DNA of 64,000 bases, taken from an uncultured Flavobacterium sp. Lineage in GTDB: Bacteria; Bacteroidota; Bacteroidia; Flavobacteriales; Flavobacteriaceae. The DNA lies in NCBI GenBank assembly GCA_913061465.1, contig CAJXSU010000003.1, positions 1 through 64,000 of the forward strand, written 5' to 3'. The notes under the pieces are model-generated. The model made no database searches. It was not told the origin of the DNA and worked only from the letters and a program-made list of their open reading frames with translations. Of this stretch, positions 63,644-64,000 are shown piece after piece; the stretch's first letter is position 1; the number at the start of each line of letters is the position of its first letter. A program made the translations under genes and the position numbers.

Positions 63644-64000
63644 TTGAATAGAGTTGTTTTTTTAGTTTTATTTCTTTTTTTAGCTTCTTGTGCAAGAAAA
63701 GATTTTGTAGTTGAAGAAATACAATTTTCTTTCGGTAAAAATAACGCTCAGCCAAACCTTGTCTCTGATGGTGATAATTTAACCCTTTCTTGGATTTCAT
63801 CAGAGGAAGAGGAAGATAAAGAGGCAATATTATTTTACAGCCAATATGAAGATAATAAGTGGAAAGAACCAATTTCTATAGCATCTGGTTCTGATTGGTT
63901 TGTAAATTGGGCGGATTTTCCTGCAAATGCCATAAGTGAAGATTTACTATTAACTAGTTACTTAAAAAAATCTGATTCAGGAACTTATACTTATGATGTA
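63644..64000 (+). CDS. Lipoprotein with BNR-like repeats, 3' end cut by the window
   Basis: The frame opens with TTG one base after the TlpA-like stop and stays open to the window end (119 codons). It reads a signal peptide with lipobox (LVLFLFLASC, C18) followed by PNLVSDGDNLTLSWIS and a tryptophan-rich KWKEPISIASGSDWFVNWADF segment, like the Asp-box or BNR repeats of sialidase-type beta-propellers. The family is a weak guess. The start codon is a guess too, but no ATG lies upstream within the gap. Cotranscription with the TlpA-like gene is likely. Confidence 0.7.
   Translation, partial: MNRVVFLVLFLFLASCARKDFVVEEIQFSFGKNNAQPNLVSDGDNLTLSWISSEEEEDKEAILFYSQYEDNKWKEPISIASGSDWFVNWADFPANAISEDLLLTSYLKKSDSGTYTYDV

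Noticed and set aside
47-64000. CRISPR array or toxin-antitoxin or restriction system
   Set aside because: No regular repeat-spacer pattern, no cas, methylase-nuclease or small paired ORFs that fit were seen on either strand.

Overview
The window looks like a chromosomal stretch of a low-G+C marine Flavobacteriaceae (Bacteroidota). The evidence is the type IX secretion (T9SS) C-terminal tails on secreted enzymes, the TAnnTTTG -7 promoter boxes in place of E. coli-type promoters, a DnaX without zinc cysteines, a cyclophilin-FKBP fusion, and the DUF1015/LuxC-like/serC/ferredoxin neighbourhood. Bases 1-46 are not genomic: they are an Illumina Nextera adapter with an i5 index, so the contig starts at base 47.

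Region 47-2870 is the end of an integrated element: a cut-off ORF, a 120-residue HUH Rep-like protein, a DNA segment that folds into a three-way junction, an excisionase-like helix-turn-helix protein and a tyrosine integrase. It stops at a fragment resembling the 3' end of a tRNA-Ser gene, a plausible attR. Next come a T9SS-secreted glucoamylase/GH144-like hydrolase (3064-4563), a gene-free stretch with a second tRNA-end-like motif, and a two-gene unit for an exported methyltransferase-like protein and an unknown exported protein.

Region 7-25 kb is mostly housekeeping: a lipoprotein amidase, rimO, an exported class V aminotransferase, mnmE, a DUF4870 membrane protein, DUF4268-miaE, a SulP anion transporter coupled to a tandem universal stress protein, a CPA1-type antiporter with a TrkA-N domain, dnaX, msrA and two adjacent long-chain acyl-CoA synthetases. 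dnaX carries an uninterrupted A12 run exactly behind the clamp-loader core. Slippage in either direction there gives a stop within a few codons, so the gene may make both a tau-like and a gamma-like subunit.

Region 25.8-48.6 kb holds purL, a T9SS di-heme peroxidase, two coupled T9SS endonuclease I genes, an rRNA cytosine-5 methyltransferase, recG, tag, pheT, pyrD, a LysE-type exporter, an HMG-CoA lyase-like gene, a lipoprotein 5'-nucleotidase, a FecA-like TonB receptor and an unknown membrane protein. Secreted nucleases plus the surface nucleotidase suggest scavenging of nucleic acids.

Region 48.6-64 kb holds guaB, an OmpH/Skp chaperone, a leftward run of closely spaced genes (serC, serA-like, DUF1015, yggS-like, DnaQ/GIY-YIG fusion, voltage-gated K+ channel, miaA), a LuxC-like acyl-CoA reductase divergent from a ferredoxin, ychF, a cyclophilin-FKBP isomerase, prfC, a TlpA-like lipoprotein and a lipoprotein cut by the window end. 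No rRNA gene, intact tRNA gene or CRISPR array was seen.
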